Source of the DNA: Zygaena filipendulae
Lineage: Eukaryota > Arthropoda > Insecta > Lepidoptera > Zygaenidae
Reading direction: 5' to 3'
Assembly: GCA_907165275.2 (NCBI GenBank)
Contig: OU015679.1
Location: forward strand, 558,001 to 622,000
Length of the DNA: 64,000 nucleotides
Shown here: piece by piece, positions 1 through 10,580 of the stretch
Layout: every line of letters starts with the position of its first letter
How positions within the stretch are numbered: position 1 is the first letter of the stretch
The notes under the pieces: model-generated
What the model was told of the DNA's origin: nothing
What the model saw: only the letters and a program-made list of their open reading frames with translations
Databases searched by the model: none
Translations under genes and position numbers: made by a program

Positions 1-1137
1 CTAGTACGACCGGTGAGCTATACGTTGGGCGCCAATGCGATGCTGTGGCCCGGGGCGTCGTCTCGGGGCCACGGGCGATCGTATGTTTCCAGGAGGAGAG
101 GGGTACGGCGGTCCCTATCCGGAATGAAACGCTCGGCTTACGGTGCTAGCGGGCGGATGCCCGTTTATTTCCACTATAACTATCTACGAATACACTATTA
201 ATGACACAGGCTGCACTTAACGGCTACTCTTATACTACTACCCAGTACACAGGCCCTACGGGGTTCGCGGTCGCTACGGTCGGACGGGCGGTCGGGAATC
301 GGGGCAGGAAGGCGGTAGCGGAGGGCTGTGTGCTTGAGGTCGGTCGGTGAGTAGGCGTGGGTGAGTGGGTGTCTGTCTGGGTTCGCCCCGGGGCGGCGGG
401 CAGGTGCAGCGTAGGGTGCCGGGGCCCCCTGGCGCAAACTGTCCGTCACCGTCGGAGCTGGTGCGAGTAGCTGAGTACCCCTCGGGGCGCGTGTAGGTGA
501 GTGGTATCCCCCCCGGGGCGGCGGCCGGGTGCAGCGTAGGGTGCCGGGGCTCCCTGGCGCAAACCGTCCGTCGCCGTCGGGGCGTGTGTAGGTGAGATAA
601 TTCCCGCGGGGCGGCGGCCGGGTGCAGCGTAGGGTGCCGGGGCCCCCTGGCGCAAACCGTCCGTCACCGTCGGGGCGTGTGTGGGTGTTGTTTTGGACGG
701 GTCTGTGGGGTCTGGACGGAAGGAAGTCGGGAGTTCGCCACACTAGTGAGTCCGCTAAGCGTGGGGCGTCGCCAGACGGCGCGTGAGCGGCGTCTGGGTA
801 GGCCGACAGAATGCGGGCACCCTAGCGAGCGAGGATAGGTGTCGGACGAGGTATGTGCGGAGGCGGAAGCGGATGGTCACTGTACCGCTGAGTTCGGGCG
901 CCGCTGTACACGTACGCTCTGTGGAGAAGCGCAGGGCGCACGTGCATGCAGCGCGGGAACCCGTCGGTAAGTGTGACTCGTCGGGCCGGCTGGCACGGCT
1001 TATATAATCGCGGTAGCGGGGCGCGGGCGGCGCGGCGTACGCAGCGCATGTAACGGGGCTGTTGCCATGCGCTTGGCGTACGCGTGTGCGCCTTAGGCGC
1101 GGAGTGAGGGAGCGGGCACGCGGGAGTGTGTCCGCTT
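1..1137. other. GC-rich block of unknown origin
   Basis: The first 1.1 kb is strikingly GC-rich compared with the AT-rich sequence that follows and ends abruptly where BEL envelope sequence begins. It holds a tandem repeat (separate entry). Open frames here lie in the repeat and have biased, low-complexity composition, so I do not call genes. It could be intergenic spacer from a repeated locus such as rDNA, or a GC-rich satellite. I see no recognisable rRNA core sequence. Confidence 0.5.
391..690 (+). repeat. Tandem repeat, ~93-bp GC-rich unit, three copies
   Basis: Three copies of a unit beginning GGGGCGGCGGCCGGGTGCAG start near 391, 515 and 608. Each continues with GTAGGGTGCCGGGG and GTCCGTCACCGTCGG. 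The second and third are 93 bp apart. The first is separated by 124 bp because of extra sequence. Copies differ by a few substitutions. Confidence 0.8.
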
Positions 1138-1393
1138 CCTTACAGAATACATAGCCATAAATTTGCAGAAAGACGCATTCATAACGATAACGTATAATGA
1201 ACTGCAAAATTGTGTTACGCATGAACTTAAATACTTGTGTAAACTAAGAAGTCCTATCGCTCATTTATCAGCTAAAGAAAAATTTTGTGAATTGCAACAG
1301 ACTACGAGTAAAGATAGATGCAAGATTCAGAAAAAAGTATGTAGAAATCAATGGGTGGATCTTACAGATATTTATAGTTATTTATATTTTTAC
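1138..1393 (+). pseudogene. Old BEL element, envelope fragment (upstream part)
   Basis: An open frame with regularly spaced cysteines that reads like the ectodomain of an insect retroelement/baculovirus F-type envelope glycoprotein, a class I membrane fusion protein. It begins abruptly at the border with the GC-rich block, so its 5' half is lost. It stops at the TSD TTTAC (1389-1393), where the minus-strand BEL element inserted. The frame continues at 7827 when the insert and one TSD copy are ignored, so this gene was open when the insertion occurred. It is a broken fragment with no start codon. Confidence 0.65.
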
Positions 1394-1660
1394 TGTGTGG
1401 GGCACAGTGACCTGTGACTGATACGGCTAGATATGTTGATTTATTTGTTTATTGTATATCAGGGTGATTGTCTATGATAGATGTTGTGGTCGGCACGGGA
1501 CGCGGCTGGCGAGCCGATTCGTTTGTTATGGATTAATTGATAGTATACCGACGCCCGTGATCGACATGAATCGACTGCCGCGACCGGGCCGTAGGAAAGC
1601 GGCTCGATCGCGTAAATCGCTGTCGAAAGCAGTGTTCGGTTTCACGCAGTGGACCGAACA
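1394..1660 (-). repeat. BEL-A 3' LTR
   Basis: 267 bp, nearly identical to 7560-7826. On the coding strand it starts TGTTCGGTCCACTG and ends CCCCACACA. A short purine-rich stretch (rc of about 1661-1671, GGTCGGGAGCA) just inside is the likely polypurine tract. Confidence 0.93.
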
Positions 1661-1800
1661 TGCTCCCGACCACGAGATGAGAGATGAAATAAGATTAAAT
1701 GATTACAATTAAAATGATACTCAGAAATGGTAATGATTATAGCAATTGACATAAAAGCACAAAAAAACATACAAAAATTCGTAATGATCACGTAAAGTCT

Positions 1801-2586
1801 CTATAGTTTTGATTCATCAAGGACCTTAAAATTACACCTTTTTGGTTTAGGCGAAGTTGCCCGATCGACTAACTCTACACTCGATTGACTTTTCCTGCCC
1901 GCGCTGATCTCACTTTCGTTTCGCGCACTCACTACACTCACACGCACTTCACTGCTGGCTCTGTTCTCCGCCTGCGCGGGGGGAGGGATGCGTAACGCCC
2001 GCCCTCTCCTCCGCCACCAAATGCTCGCTCCCAGGACAGCTGCAGCAGCTATGATCACGTAACTGACCACATATTGATGAATGTCATGTCCTGATATTGA
2101 TATCTCTGAAGACTGAACCTTTTCCTTCATTGTCGCTGTTTGATTATGCAGTTCAGCTAAGCTTTGGTTGATTTCCTTTTGCTCTGGCGCCTCGTTCTCA
2201 ATAGTTGACTCATCTAAGCTGTTTAAATGTTTATTTATTGCTTTATGTTGCCTTGCTACCATTTCTTCCGTTCTTTTTAATAAATTATATTCCCCTTCGA
2301 CTACTGATGTTTAATTTCTCCATAATGATTCTAGGTATCTCTGATTGTTCTTTAATAATTCTATATCCTTTTTATACTGTTCTGCGAAACGATCGTCTAA
2401 TACGCCGAACAACGTATTCGCAATGTAACCTACTCCATTGATAATGCCCCGTCGCTGTCTCGAGATCCCGTTACCTTCCTGATTCAGCAAAAGTTGATTA
2501 TAGTATTGTAGCTCAGTCTGTTCGTGACGTAATTGTAGTAAAATCATCTGGCATCGTGTTTGTTCCTTCATCACTCTTTTGTTCAT
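1801..2586 (-). pseudogene. BEL-A envelope (F-type fusion protein) remnant
   Basis: The frame first shows a furin-type site RQRR followed by a glycine-rich hydrophobic segment starting GIINGVGY (about 2460-2400), the cleavage-site/fusion-peptide layout of baculovirus F and related insect retroelement envelopes. A helical heptad-like stretch follows. A TAA stop at 2311-2313 breaks the frame. The same frame then resumes into a membrane-proximal region, a transmembrane helix (VVSYVIIAAAAVLG) and a basic cytoplasmic tail ending at 1801. Compared with the older copy at 7827-8455, the ectodomain between heptad region and stem is missing. The product would be non-functional. Confidence 0.75.
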
Positions 2587-4366
2587 CTGATACTGTTGAG
2601 GAGTTCGATTGAAGTGGCAATAACGATATTTTGGAGACCGGTCTTTTCATAATGCCATTTTTTGTCTTCAAGGTTACTACTCTCACAAGGCCATCGTTTC
2701 CTGGATGTACCTCCATCACTCTTCCCATCGCCCACTTTCCTGGCGGTAAATTGTCATCTTTTATTATAACAAGATCTCCTAATTTGATGTTTTCGTGTTT
2801 TTTCCACCACTTACTTCGAGCCGAAAGTTGACTTAAATATTCTTCGCTGATAATTCTGTTAGCTTTGATAAAATTTGTTCCATTATCGCTATAAATGTGA
2901 TGAGGAGCACCTCTCCTGGCAGCCATCCTCCGAAGGGCTGCTAAAAATGCTTCACTACTCAAATCGGACACCAGTTCCAGATGTACGGCCTTGGTGACCA
3001 TACAGATAAAAACCGCTATATATCCTTTCGTGGTTTTTATTCCTCGTCCTTTATTTGCTTTGATATCTACAAATCCTGTGTAATCCACTCCGGTATGATA
3101 GAAAGGTGGAGCTGGATTAATTCGAGCTTCTGGTAGATCTCCTATGAGTTGATATTTAAGTTCTGGATTGTTTTTTCTGCAGATAATACACTCCCTTAAT
3201 CGTTTTTTGGTTGCTCTATTCCCTCCAATAATCCAATATTTTTGCCTTAAGTTTGATAACGTGAGCCTGGGTCCGCCGTGATAAGTTAACTGATGTGCCT
3301 CGTCAATTAAAAGTTGCGTTAATTTATGATTATGTGGAATAATAATGGGGTGTTTCATTTCATACGGAATGTGTGCATTTCTTAATCTCCCTCCGACTCT
3401 TAATATTCCTTTTTCGTCGATAAACGGATATAAATTCAATAAATTACTTTTGTTATCCACTTTGTTATGTTTTCTTAATTGCTCAATGTCCGTTTCAAAT
3501 ACAACATATTGCACATACTTTATTATTTGTAACTTTGCATTCTTCAATTCCAGTAATGTGAGATAGGTATTTGCAGGTTTCTGTTTACATTTGAATGCTC
3601 GTCGTATCCATGCAAATACACGAACAATTTTTATGAACGAGTTATGTCTATCTAATAATGTTGCTATAATATTGGTATGAATGTCTGTTTGTACGACATT
3701 GCTTCTATGTACTTTTAATTCATGATTTGTCGAGTAATTAATTTTGTCTTCTTTTTCTGATATTGATAGTGACTGTAACCATTTCGGGCCTTTCCACCAT
3801 AGTTGGAGATCCTTTAACTGTGTTATATCCGTACCTCGACTAGCTCTGTCTGCCGGGTTTTCGTTGGATTTTACATAAAGCCAATTTTTTGATGATATCG
3901 CTGTTTCAGGATAGCAGCTTCTTTCGTCAGTTGCTAGTTTCTTCAACGTCATCATTGCCAAAAATGGTGCTGCCTTCGTACCATAAGTCACTGTCGTCAG
4001 TTGATAATCTTGAATAGGTTGCTGTTGATAGTCTCTCCACACGATTTTTTGATAATTTTGATGATGTTCACTGATATAGATCTGCCGGTACATCTTCTCA
4101 ATGTCCGCAGTGTATGCATATTTATACTGCCTCCATTTTAGAACTAGAGCCTGTAAGTCTTGCTGTAGGTTGGGCCCTTTATACATTACATCATTTAGAC
4201 TCATCCCTGAGGACGTTGTTGCTGACGCGTTAAATACTACGCGTAATTTAGTTGTAGTCGAATCTGTGCGATGTACTCCATGATGCGGTAGGAAACATTC
4301 TGTCGTATAAGTATTTTTTGATGGGACCATGTGACCTAGTTCTTGATATTCCTTAATAAATGCTTT
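2513..4366 (-). pseudogene. BEL-A pol: truncated reverse transcriptase plus integrase
   Basis: Continues in the same frame as gag-protease after the TAG at 4367-4369. It opens with BEL-type RT sequence (LRVVFNASA, YTADIEKMYRQI) but jumps after YGTKAAPFLAMMTLKKLATDE straight to an RNase H-like tail (NPADRASRG). The catalytic YxDD region and most of RNase H are therefore deleted. The integrase has the zinc-binding region (CIICRKN), HTGVDYTG and SDNGTNF with the first two acidic residues, then lacks the segment carrying the third. The C-terminal DUF5641-like region (LGDLVIIKDDNLPPGKW) is present. The frame survives both deletions, so the copy cannot move itself but may have been mobilised in trans. 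Confidence 0.88.
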
Positions 4367-6955
4367 CTAATCAGTTGATAACGCTACGTCTCTGTCTAGT
4401 TTTCTTTCCAAATTTTTAAACTGAGCTATTGCTAGCTCTTTTGATCTCCCTAATTGATATTTCACCTCTTCTTTGAAAGGTAATTCGACCTCATATCGCC
4501 CATCGTCACGTCGCTTCGTCGTTTTATTATAATGTTGTATACAATGTTGATCTTCTTCTGATATGTTTGACGCTTCATTGATATCCTCTATCTCCCAAAA
4601 TTTATGTATATTTTTCAAGTTTGATAAAACCACGTTACAACGAAATGATTTCATATTCCCACATAAAACCCATCCCAGTTGAGTTTGCTGGGCAAGTGGT
4701 TGAGATAAATTTTCTCCCCTGATGATGCCTCCTAACATGATAAGTGCATAAATATCTGCACCAAATAATAAATCTACCGGTCTGCTAATATGATATTCAG
4801 GATCAGCTAAATTAATATTCTTGATATACTCCCATGAGGGCTTTTCAAATGATACGTTGGGCAGATTTTTAATTAAGTTGTTCATGATATATACTTCGGC
4901 CTTAAATGAAAACTCATTGTAAATTGAGTTACATTTGATATTAAGCGTTCCTTTACAGTTACTTTCTCTCTCACCTACTCCAAAAACGATCGCTTTACTC
5001 TGTCGTCTTTTAATTCCTAATGTTTGTGCTCCATGCTCCGTGATAAGAGACAATTGCGACCCTTGGTCAATCAAGGCTCTCATCCTTATGATTGATCCAT
5101 CTGCGGCCTCGACATTAACTAACGCCGTAGATAATAAAGTTTCCATTGTTTCGTATTGCGATACATGCGACATATTTGTACCATATTGATTTTGATTACT
5201 TCTATTAAATGTAACACGTTTTGCAACTTCGTGACCCAATTTTGTTGGTGGCTTCCTTTGCCTATAGGCGTCATGTATCACCGTATGATGATTCTCCGAA
5301 CAAATGCGGCATCGTCTTTGTGAGGTACATATTTTATCATAATGTGGATATAAGCAATTCTGGCATATATTCCTTTGTTGTATCATATTTAATTTTGCGT
5401 CATTCGTCATACTTAAAAAGTTTTTACAATAAACTAATGCATGTTCATGATTGCATAACGGACACCTTTTGTTCCATGCCGATGACGGTGCCGTTGCATA
5501 AAAGGATCGCATAAATGGCTTCGGCGAGTTATTATTCCAACTGTAATTTGAATACTTGTTATAATACTGCATGTTCTTTCTAGGGCCGTGGTACATACTT
5601 TGATTAGTTTGATAGTTGTTACTCTTCTGATAAATATTGTTCTGCGTCCTGCGTCCTTGTTCTAAAGTTGTGAATTTGCTTTCCAAGTAGTCTAGAAATT
5701 CTTGTAACATTGGTAATTCGCGAGAATTTTTCAATGACTCTATGTACTCTGTATATGATTCACCATCTAATTTTTGTGACAAAAGGTGAATAAGTATTGG
5801 ATCCCACGTACCTATATCCACTCCAAGGTTTTTTATAGCGTTTAATGTTTCTAGGGTGACGTCATGCATTTTTCGAATGTGCCCTAACGACTGTTGTTGT
5901 GACGTTGGAAGGCTTAAAAGAATGTTGAGGTGTGAAGTAAAAATAAGTTTTTTGTTGTCATACCGATGGTTTAATATATCCCAACATGTATCATAATTTT
6001 CTGTGCTGATCGGGAGATGTTGTATGAGTCTTTCCGCTTCACCTCTTATTTTGTTTTTTAAAAACTGCATTTTTTGAGCCTTTGATAGGCAAGGATTTAA
6101 ATGTATTGCTTCCTTGAATAAGTCTTTGAATGAGGTCCATTGATGATAGTTACCGGTGAAGATAGGGATGTCCACTTTGGGTGTGGATTTTTCTCGATGC
6201 GCTACGGACCATAGTTTAGTGTTGATAGCTTTTTTCAAATGAATATACACATTTTCATGATCTGTGAATGCCCTTTCATACTCTTCGTTGTCGCCCTCTA
6301 GTTCGGCATAAATTTTCCAATGCTGTGAATCTATAGTTTCCCATCTAGTTTGCAATTGCGAAAGTACATCTTCAAATTCCCATTTCTCGGAGATATTTTC
6401 GATTTTGATACCATTAACGGTTCGCATAAAGGCTGTAAAATTTATAGTTTGAACATGTAACATGTCATCCAACTTGCTGAATGACCCTTGTGATTGTTCC
6501 TTTACCGATCCTTGTTTTTCATAATTATTCTTCGCACCTATCTCTTCGCTTGATACGTTCCCCTCTTCCTGATAAGCCTGGCCTGATTCTTCCACTGATA
6601 ATTTCCCTTTTTGATATTGTTTACTCGTACTTGCGATTGCTCCTTTTGAATACGCACTCGGCTCTGTTGCCGAGTTATCCATGATGTATGTTTTAATTTT
6701 GCGATACAGCTTTTCCGTTTTTTCATAGTATTTTCCTTGAAAATACGGCTGTTCTTTGTCTTCAGCCTTTAAAATTTCATTATGATTACCCTGATATTCT
6801 CCCCAATACGATTCTAAAGTCTCTAGTTTGCGTGCAAAATAGTTAGGGGTGGACTTACGTTCCCTTCCATCTTTTTGCATGTTGCTCTGCAGCTTTTCCA
6901 TGGCTGCATAGAGCTCAGCTTGAGACTCGTACAGATACTCTATGTTGAGACTCAT
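4367..6955 (-). CDS. BEL-A gag-protease polyprotein
   Basis: I place the start at the ATG at 6955 (MSLNIEYLYESQ); an upstream in-frame ATG at 7030 lies in leader repeats. After a coiled-coil-rich N-terminus comes the DUF1759 gag domain (IPIFTGNYHQWTSFKDLF...), near the middle, then cysteine/histidine knuckles (CPLCNHEHALVYC, CQNC, CRICSENHH). A retropepsin-like protease of the DUF1758 type follows (ALIDQGSQLSLI; here DQG where DTG/DSG is commoner) with LLFGADIYALI. The 3' end enters the RT N-terminal region (LERKLDRDVALSTD) and is ended by a single TAG in the frame of pol. That stop falls where BEL polyproteins usually continue, so I read it as a point nonsense mutation. Confidence 0.88.
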   Translation of the reverse strand: MSLNIEYLYESQAELYAAMEKLQSNMQKDGRERKSTPNYFARKLETLESYWGEYQGNHNEILKAEDKEQPYFQGKYYEKTEKLYRKIKTYIMDNSATEPSAYSKGAIASTSKQYQKGKLSVEESGQAYQEEGNVSSEEIGAKNNYEKQGSVKEQSQGSFSKLDDMLHVQTINFTAFMRTVNGIKIENISEKWEFEDVLSQLQTRWETIDSQHWKIYAELEGDNEEYERAFTDHENVYIHLKKAINTKLWSVAHREKSTPKVDIPIFTGNYHQWTSFKDLFKEAIHLNPCLSKAQKMQFLKNKIRGEAERLIQHLPISTENYDTCWDILNHRYDNKKLIFTSHLNILLSLPTSQQQSLGHIRKMHDVTLETLNAIKNLGVDIGTWDPILIHLLSQKLDGESYTEYIESLKNSRELPMLQEFLDYLESKFTTLEQGRRTQNNIYQKSNNYQTNQSMYHGPRKNMQYYNKYSNYSWNNNSPKPFMRSFYATAPSSAWNKRCPLCNHEHALVYCKNFLSMTNDAKLNMIQQRNICQNCLYPHYDKICTSQRRCRICSENHHTVIHDAYRQRKPPTKLGHEVAKRVTFNRSNQNQYGTNMSHVSQYETMETLLSTALVNVEAADGSIIRMRALIDQGSQLSLITEHGAQTLGIKRRQSKAIVFGVGERESNCKGTLNIKCNSIYNEFSFKAEVYIMNNLIKNLPNVSFEKPSWEYIKNINLADPEYHISRPVDLLFGADIYALIMLGGIIRGENLSQPLAQQTQLGWVLCGNMKSFRCNVVLSNLKNIHKFWEIEDINEASNISEEDQHCIQHYNKTTKRRDDGRYEVELPFKEEVKYQLGRSKELAIAQFKNLERKLDRDVALSTD

Positions 6956-7049
6956 GATTATATTCCTAACACAGATATGAACTCTTGATAGGCTGATATA
7001 CCCCGATACCCCGCTATACTCCTGATACAATGATATGCTCTTGATCCCC

Positions 7050-7440
7050 TATATCCCCTTGATATGCTGCTCACTGCAACGCTTGATAATCCCCGATATA
7101 CCCCTTGATATGCTGCTCACTGCAATGCTTGATAATCCCCGATAATTCTTGATATGCTGCTCACTGCAACGCTTGATAACCCCCGATATACCCCTTGATA
7201 TGCTGCTCACTGCAACGCTTGATAATCCCCGATATACCCCTTGATATGCTGCTCACTGCAATGCTTGATAACCCCCGATAGTTCCCCTTGATATGCTGCT
7301 CACTGCAACGCTTGATAACCCCCGATATACCCCTTGATATGCTGCTCACTGCAACGCTTGATAAACCCTGATAGATCCCTTTGATATGCTGCTCACTGCA
7401 ATGCTTTATAACCCCCGATATATCCCTTGATAATCCGATG
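7050..7440. repeat. 46-bp tandem repeat in BEL-A leader, 8 copies
   Basis: Eight copies of TTGATATGCTGCTCACTGCA followed by AYGCTTGATAACCCCCGATA, roughly 46 bp apart, sit between the primer-binding site and gag on the minus strand. Units differ by small substitutions and short deletions. Confidence 0.92.
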
Positions 7441-7539
7441 TTCCACTATTCACTCATGTCCACAAAAAATTCACTGATAATGTCACAGTTTGTCACTACA
7501 CTCCACGAGCTCGAGAGTCCGTCACTGGTACCCAATAAT

Positions 7540-7555
7540 CCGACTCGAAGGACCA
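7540..7555 (-). promoter_or_regulatory. BEL-A primer-binding site
   Basis: On the minus strand, TGGTCCTTCGAGTCGG lies four bases inside the 5' LTR. It starts with TGG, complementary to a tRNA CCA end. The same motif (TGGTCCTTCGAGCCGG) recurs in the second BEL lineage at 21417-21432. Confidence 0.85.
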
Positions 7556-7559
7556 AAAA

Positions 7560-7826
7560 TGTGTGGGGCACAGTGACCTGTGACTGATACGGCTAGATAT
7601 GTTGATTTATTTGTTTATTGTATATCAGGGTGATTGTCTATGATAGATGTTGTGGTCGGCACGGGACGCGGCTGGCGAGCCGATTCGTTTGTTATGGATT
7701 AATTGATAGTATACCGACGCCCGTGATCGACATGAATCGACTGCCGCGACCGGGCCGTAGGAAAGCGGCTCGATCGCGTAAATCGCTGTCGAAAGCAGTG
7801 TTCGGTTTCACGCAGTGGACCGAACA
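7560..7826 (-). repeat. BEL-A 5' LTR
   Basis: 267 bp direct repeat of 1394-1660, followed on the + strand by the TSD TTTAC at 7827-7831. The leader and PBS lie immediately inside. Confidence 0.93.
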
Positions 7827-8455
7827 TTTACTGTAATAAGTATCCATTGAGAATAATCTGCGGAAACAACATTACGAGACAAGAAATTAGCAAAGCAGGT
7901 CTTATTCATTTAAGCGAAAGATGTGTTATCAAAGGTGAAGATTTTACGTTCTACTCTCATCATCAGTCTGCAAACACTTTGTATATCAACTCAGCGAGCA
8001 TGTCTGTGGATATTCCTCAGATAAACTATGTTATCAATATATCATTGCCAACTATTGAGAACGAGGCGCCAGAGCAAAAGGAAATCAACCAAAGCTTAGC
8101 TGAACTACATAATCAAATAGCGACAATGAAGGAAAAGGTTCAGTCTTCAGAGATATCAATATCAGGACATGACATTCATCAATATGTGGTCAGTTACGTG
8201 ATCATAGCTGCTGCAGCTGTCCTGGGAGCGAGCATTTGGTGGCGGAGGAGGAGGCGGGCGTTACGCATCCCTCCCCCCGCGCAGGCGGAGAACAGAGCCA
8301 GCAGTGAAGTGCGTGTGAGTGTAGTGAGTGCGCGAAACGAAAGTGAGATCAGTGCGGGCAGGAAAAGTCAATCGAGTGTAGAGTTAGTCGATCGGGCAAC
8401 TTCGCCTAAACCAAAAAGGTGTAATTTTAAGGTCATTGATGAATCAAAACTATAG
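7827..8455 (+). pseudogene. Old BEL element, envelope fragment (downstream part)
   Basis: Continues the fragment at 1138-1393 after the BEL-A insertion. It includes cysteine-containing ectodomain, a stem with heptad character (EINQSLAELHNQIATMKEKV), a single transmembrane helix (VVSYVIIAAAAVLG, about 8189-8230), a stop-transfer arginine run (WWRRRRR), a Ser/Glu-rich cytoplasmic tail and a normal stop. From the stem to the stop it is close to the BEL-A envelope tail on the other strand. The gene is incomplete because its 5' part is missing. Confidence 0.75.
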
Positions 8456-8595
8456 AGACTTTACGTGATCATTACGAATTTTTGTATGTTTTTTTGTGCT
8501 TTTATAACAATTGCTATAATCATTATCATTTCTGAGTATCATTTTAATTGTAATCATTTAATCTCATTTCATCTCTCATCTCGTGGTCGGGAGCA

Positions 8596-8860
8596 TGTTC
8601 GGTCCACTGCGTGAAACCGAACACTGCTTTCGACAGCGATTTACGCGATCGAGCCGCTTTCCTACGGCCCGGTCGCGGCAGTCGATTCATGTCGGTCACG
8701 GGCGTCGGTAGACTATCAATTAATCCATAACAAACGAATCGGCTCGCCAGCCGCGTCCCGTGCCGACCACAACATCAATCGTAGACAATCACCCTGATAT
8801 ACAATAAACAAATAAATCAACATATCTAGCCGTATCAGTCACAGGTCACTGTGCCCCACA
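8596..8860 (+). repeat. 3' LTR of the old BEL element
   Basis: 265 bp starting TGTTCGGTCCACTGCGTG and ending GTGCCCCACA, the reverse complement of the BEL-A LTRs with scattered differences. It lies about 140 bp after the envelope stop, as expected for a 3' LTR in + orientation. The 5' LTR and the rest of this copy are not in the window. Confidence 0.9.
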
Positions 8861-9890
8861 GAGCATTCGTTTATTATTACACTATTATCAATTTACTTTC
8901 CCAACAAACTTTTGTCGTCAGGACATTTTTTACCTCCGTATTCCCCGTAGATATAACGGCTCGTGGATACTGGCGGTGCGTTCACTGAGACGCCTGAGGT
9001 GGGGGAATTCGTGTTTTCCAACTTGCTCCTATACTCTTGAAATTCAACATACATTTGATGTTCCCTAATACAAGCACTTTCTATCATAATATAATATTTT
9101 GCCCTATCTCTTTCAGTTTCAGAGTTATTATTGATAAACGTACTAAAACTTGTTTTCGATGTAATTTGTACTGCAATGTCCTCTAATATGTTTTAAATGT
9201 AATTTTATAGGTGTATTTCATTATCTTCTATATGTAGGATACTAAGAAGGAACATAGTAGCAGATAACAGCAGATAGTTATCTGCTATTGTAATGATAGC
9301 TAACTAACTGATGATGATAACATAACACAATATAACTGAAGGCAGGGAAAGGTATGACCGAGACTATTAGCTGAGCGACACATCTAGAAACTATTACAAT
9401 TAATTGCACCAACATAGAAGTTGTACAGCATACCAGATATCCGTAGGGAACACGGAGCAGTGCCTGGGACTTGCAACCCAGGTGTAGGTTTAATGGGGCC
9501 CCTTTACAATGCATCAACGCTCACCTCCACTGCCCATGCTCCCGACTTAAGCAAACCTCTGGAAACAATTAGATGACACAGCACACGTAATCACTAGCCA
9601 CGTAATCACTTGATACGACACTGATACGACACTATAACTGCACTGAACCGAACACAAAGTAACAATGAATCGTCGCTAACGCATACCCGCATTTTATAAC
9701 AAGTTCTAACAAAGACGAGTCGGGCAATGGAGTGGAGCGGGGGAACGAACTTACTACTACCGCTATTCGACAGCGGGAAGCAACAGTTATTTTTAATGAA
9801 ACTACCCTCTCGCCGACATATACTTTAACAATTATTTAAGATTTTAATTATAACCAAAAAAAATTTTGTAGGACCTTATGGGTCGTCACA
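8861..9890 (+). mobile_element. Element X, copy 3 (right end only)
   Basis: From GCATTCGTTTATTATTACAC to the terminus ...GACCTTATGGGTCGTCACA it matches the right end of X copy 1 (18152-18596), apart from a solo LTR inserted at 9233-9818. The left part of X is missing where the old BEL LTR ends. Downstream GTAG could be the TSD. Coding content is not recognisable. Confidence 0.75.
9233..9818. repeat. Solo LTR (586 bp), TSD TATA
   Basis: The sequence begins TGTAGG and ends GCCGACA. It interrupts the X sequence CTTCTATACTTTAA and is flanked by TATA on both sides (9229-9232 and 9819-9822). About 440 bp of it recurs at 34080-34517. TG/CA ends, 4-bp TSD and lack of coding sequence fit a solo LTR of a gypsy-like element. 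Confidence 0.75.
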
Positions 9891-10050
9891 GTAGCACAAA
9901 CTAATAATAAATTACGTGTGTTTTTGTCTTTTGGATTAAATCGGTGTTTTGTTATTTTTGGCTTTTTATTTTTAGTATTTTAGTTTTGTGTTTTTGGAAG
10001 TCGGTTTTAATTTTTTTGTTAAATTTTTTTTCAATTGTGAACAGGAATTG
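9891..10050. repeat. Foldback arm, copy near Polinton fragment
   Basis: GTAGCACAAACTAATAATAAATTACG followed by TTTTGGATTAAATCGGTGTT and GAAGTCGGTTTTAA matches the arm at 58960-59100 and, inverted, 39060-39190. X copy 3 is inserted in it. The stretch 10051-10432 that follows has no gene or repeat I recognise. Confidence 0.6.
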
Positions 10051-10432
10051 TGAATAGTCATAGAGGATTGAATTCAGAGATATAGTGGGTGGGAAAATAA
10101 ATCATAGCACAGCTCGTGGAATTCAGCGCCGGCACGGCAATCGTGAAGATGTGCACTTTTCCCATTTAGCCATGAAAAATAAAAATTGCAATATGTATTA
10201 TCATTTAGATATTTTCATTTTTATTAAAAACTAAACTAGTAGTTCCCTTGCGGTTTCACGAGCATGAATTTTGATACTCCCTAAGTTCCTAGGGAACTCT
10301 AATCGCTACGAGGTTTTTTCGGTCCTTAATATTAAAAATGCCGAATGTGAGTTTGTATTTTACGTTATTACGTCTGAAGTTCTAAACCGATCATCATAAA
10401 ATATTACATACACGTTGGCAGGAGTACCTACG

Positions 10433-10580
10433 AGTAGGTATATATTGTATGTTCTGGACCACTTCGTTCTTTCGCAATGAGCGAGCTCGTGCTCGCTCGC
10501 GAAATCAATCCGATGGTCCAGACCATACAATATATACCCAATCAAAATGATTCACTTGTCGGATCGATCATGCAAAAACA
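10433..10580 (+). repeat. Polinton terminal repeat (copy 1)
   Basis: Matches the 138-bp terminal repeats at 39191 and 58792. It includes the near-palindrome GAGCGAGCTCGTGCTCGCTC (one base different from the perfect palindrome in the complete element) bracketed by inverted TGGTCCAG boxes. Just inside lies another near-palindrome, TGGTCCAGGCCCTGGACCA. Confidence 0.88.

Larger units (their letters stand above)
1394..7826 (-). mobile_element. BEL/Pao LTR retrotransposon (BEL-A), internally deleted
   Basis: Two 267-bp direct repeats (1394-1660 and 7560-7826) begin TG and end CA. They are flanked by the 5-bp TSD TTTAC (1389-1393 and 7827-7831). On the minus strand the order is LTR, primer-binding site, leader with a 46-bp tandem repeat, gag-protease, pol, envelope, LTR. 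TSD, LTR ends, DUF1759/DUF1758-type gag-protease and integrase features all fit BEL/Pao. The copy is defective: a TAG stop separates protease from pol, the reverse transcriptase and integrase cores are missing, and envelope has a stop and an internal deletion. It inserted into an older element of the same family in opposite orientation. Confidence 0.93.

Noticed and set aside
198..743. Long minus-strand open frame in the GC-rich repeat
   Set aside because: It is created by the tandem repeat (Pro/Arg/Thr-rich text repeated with the DNA unit) and shows no family or start context.
1..1137. 28S or 18S rRNA gene
   Set aside because: Despite high GC I recognise no conserved rRNA core segment.
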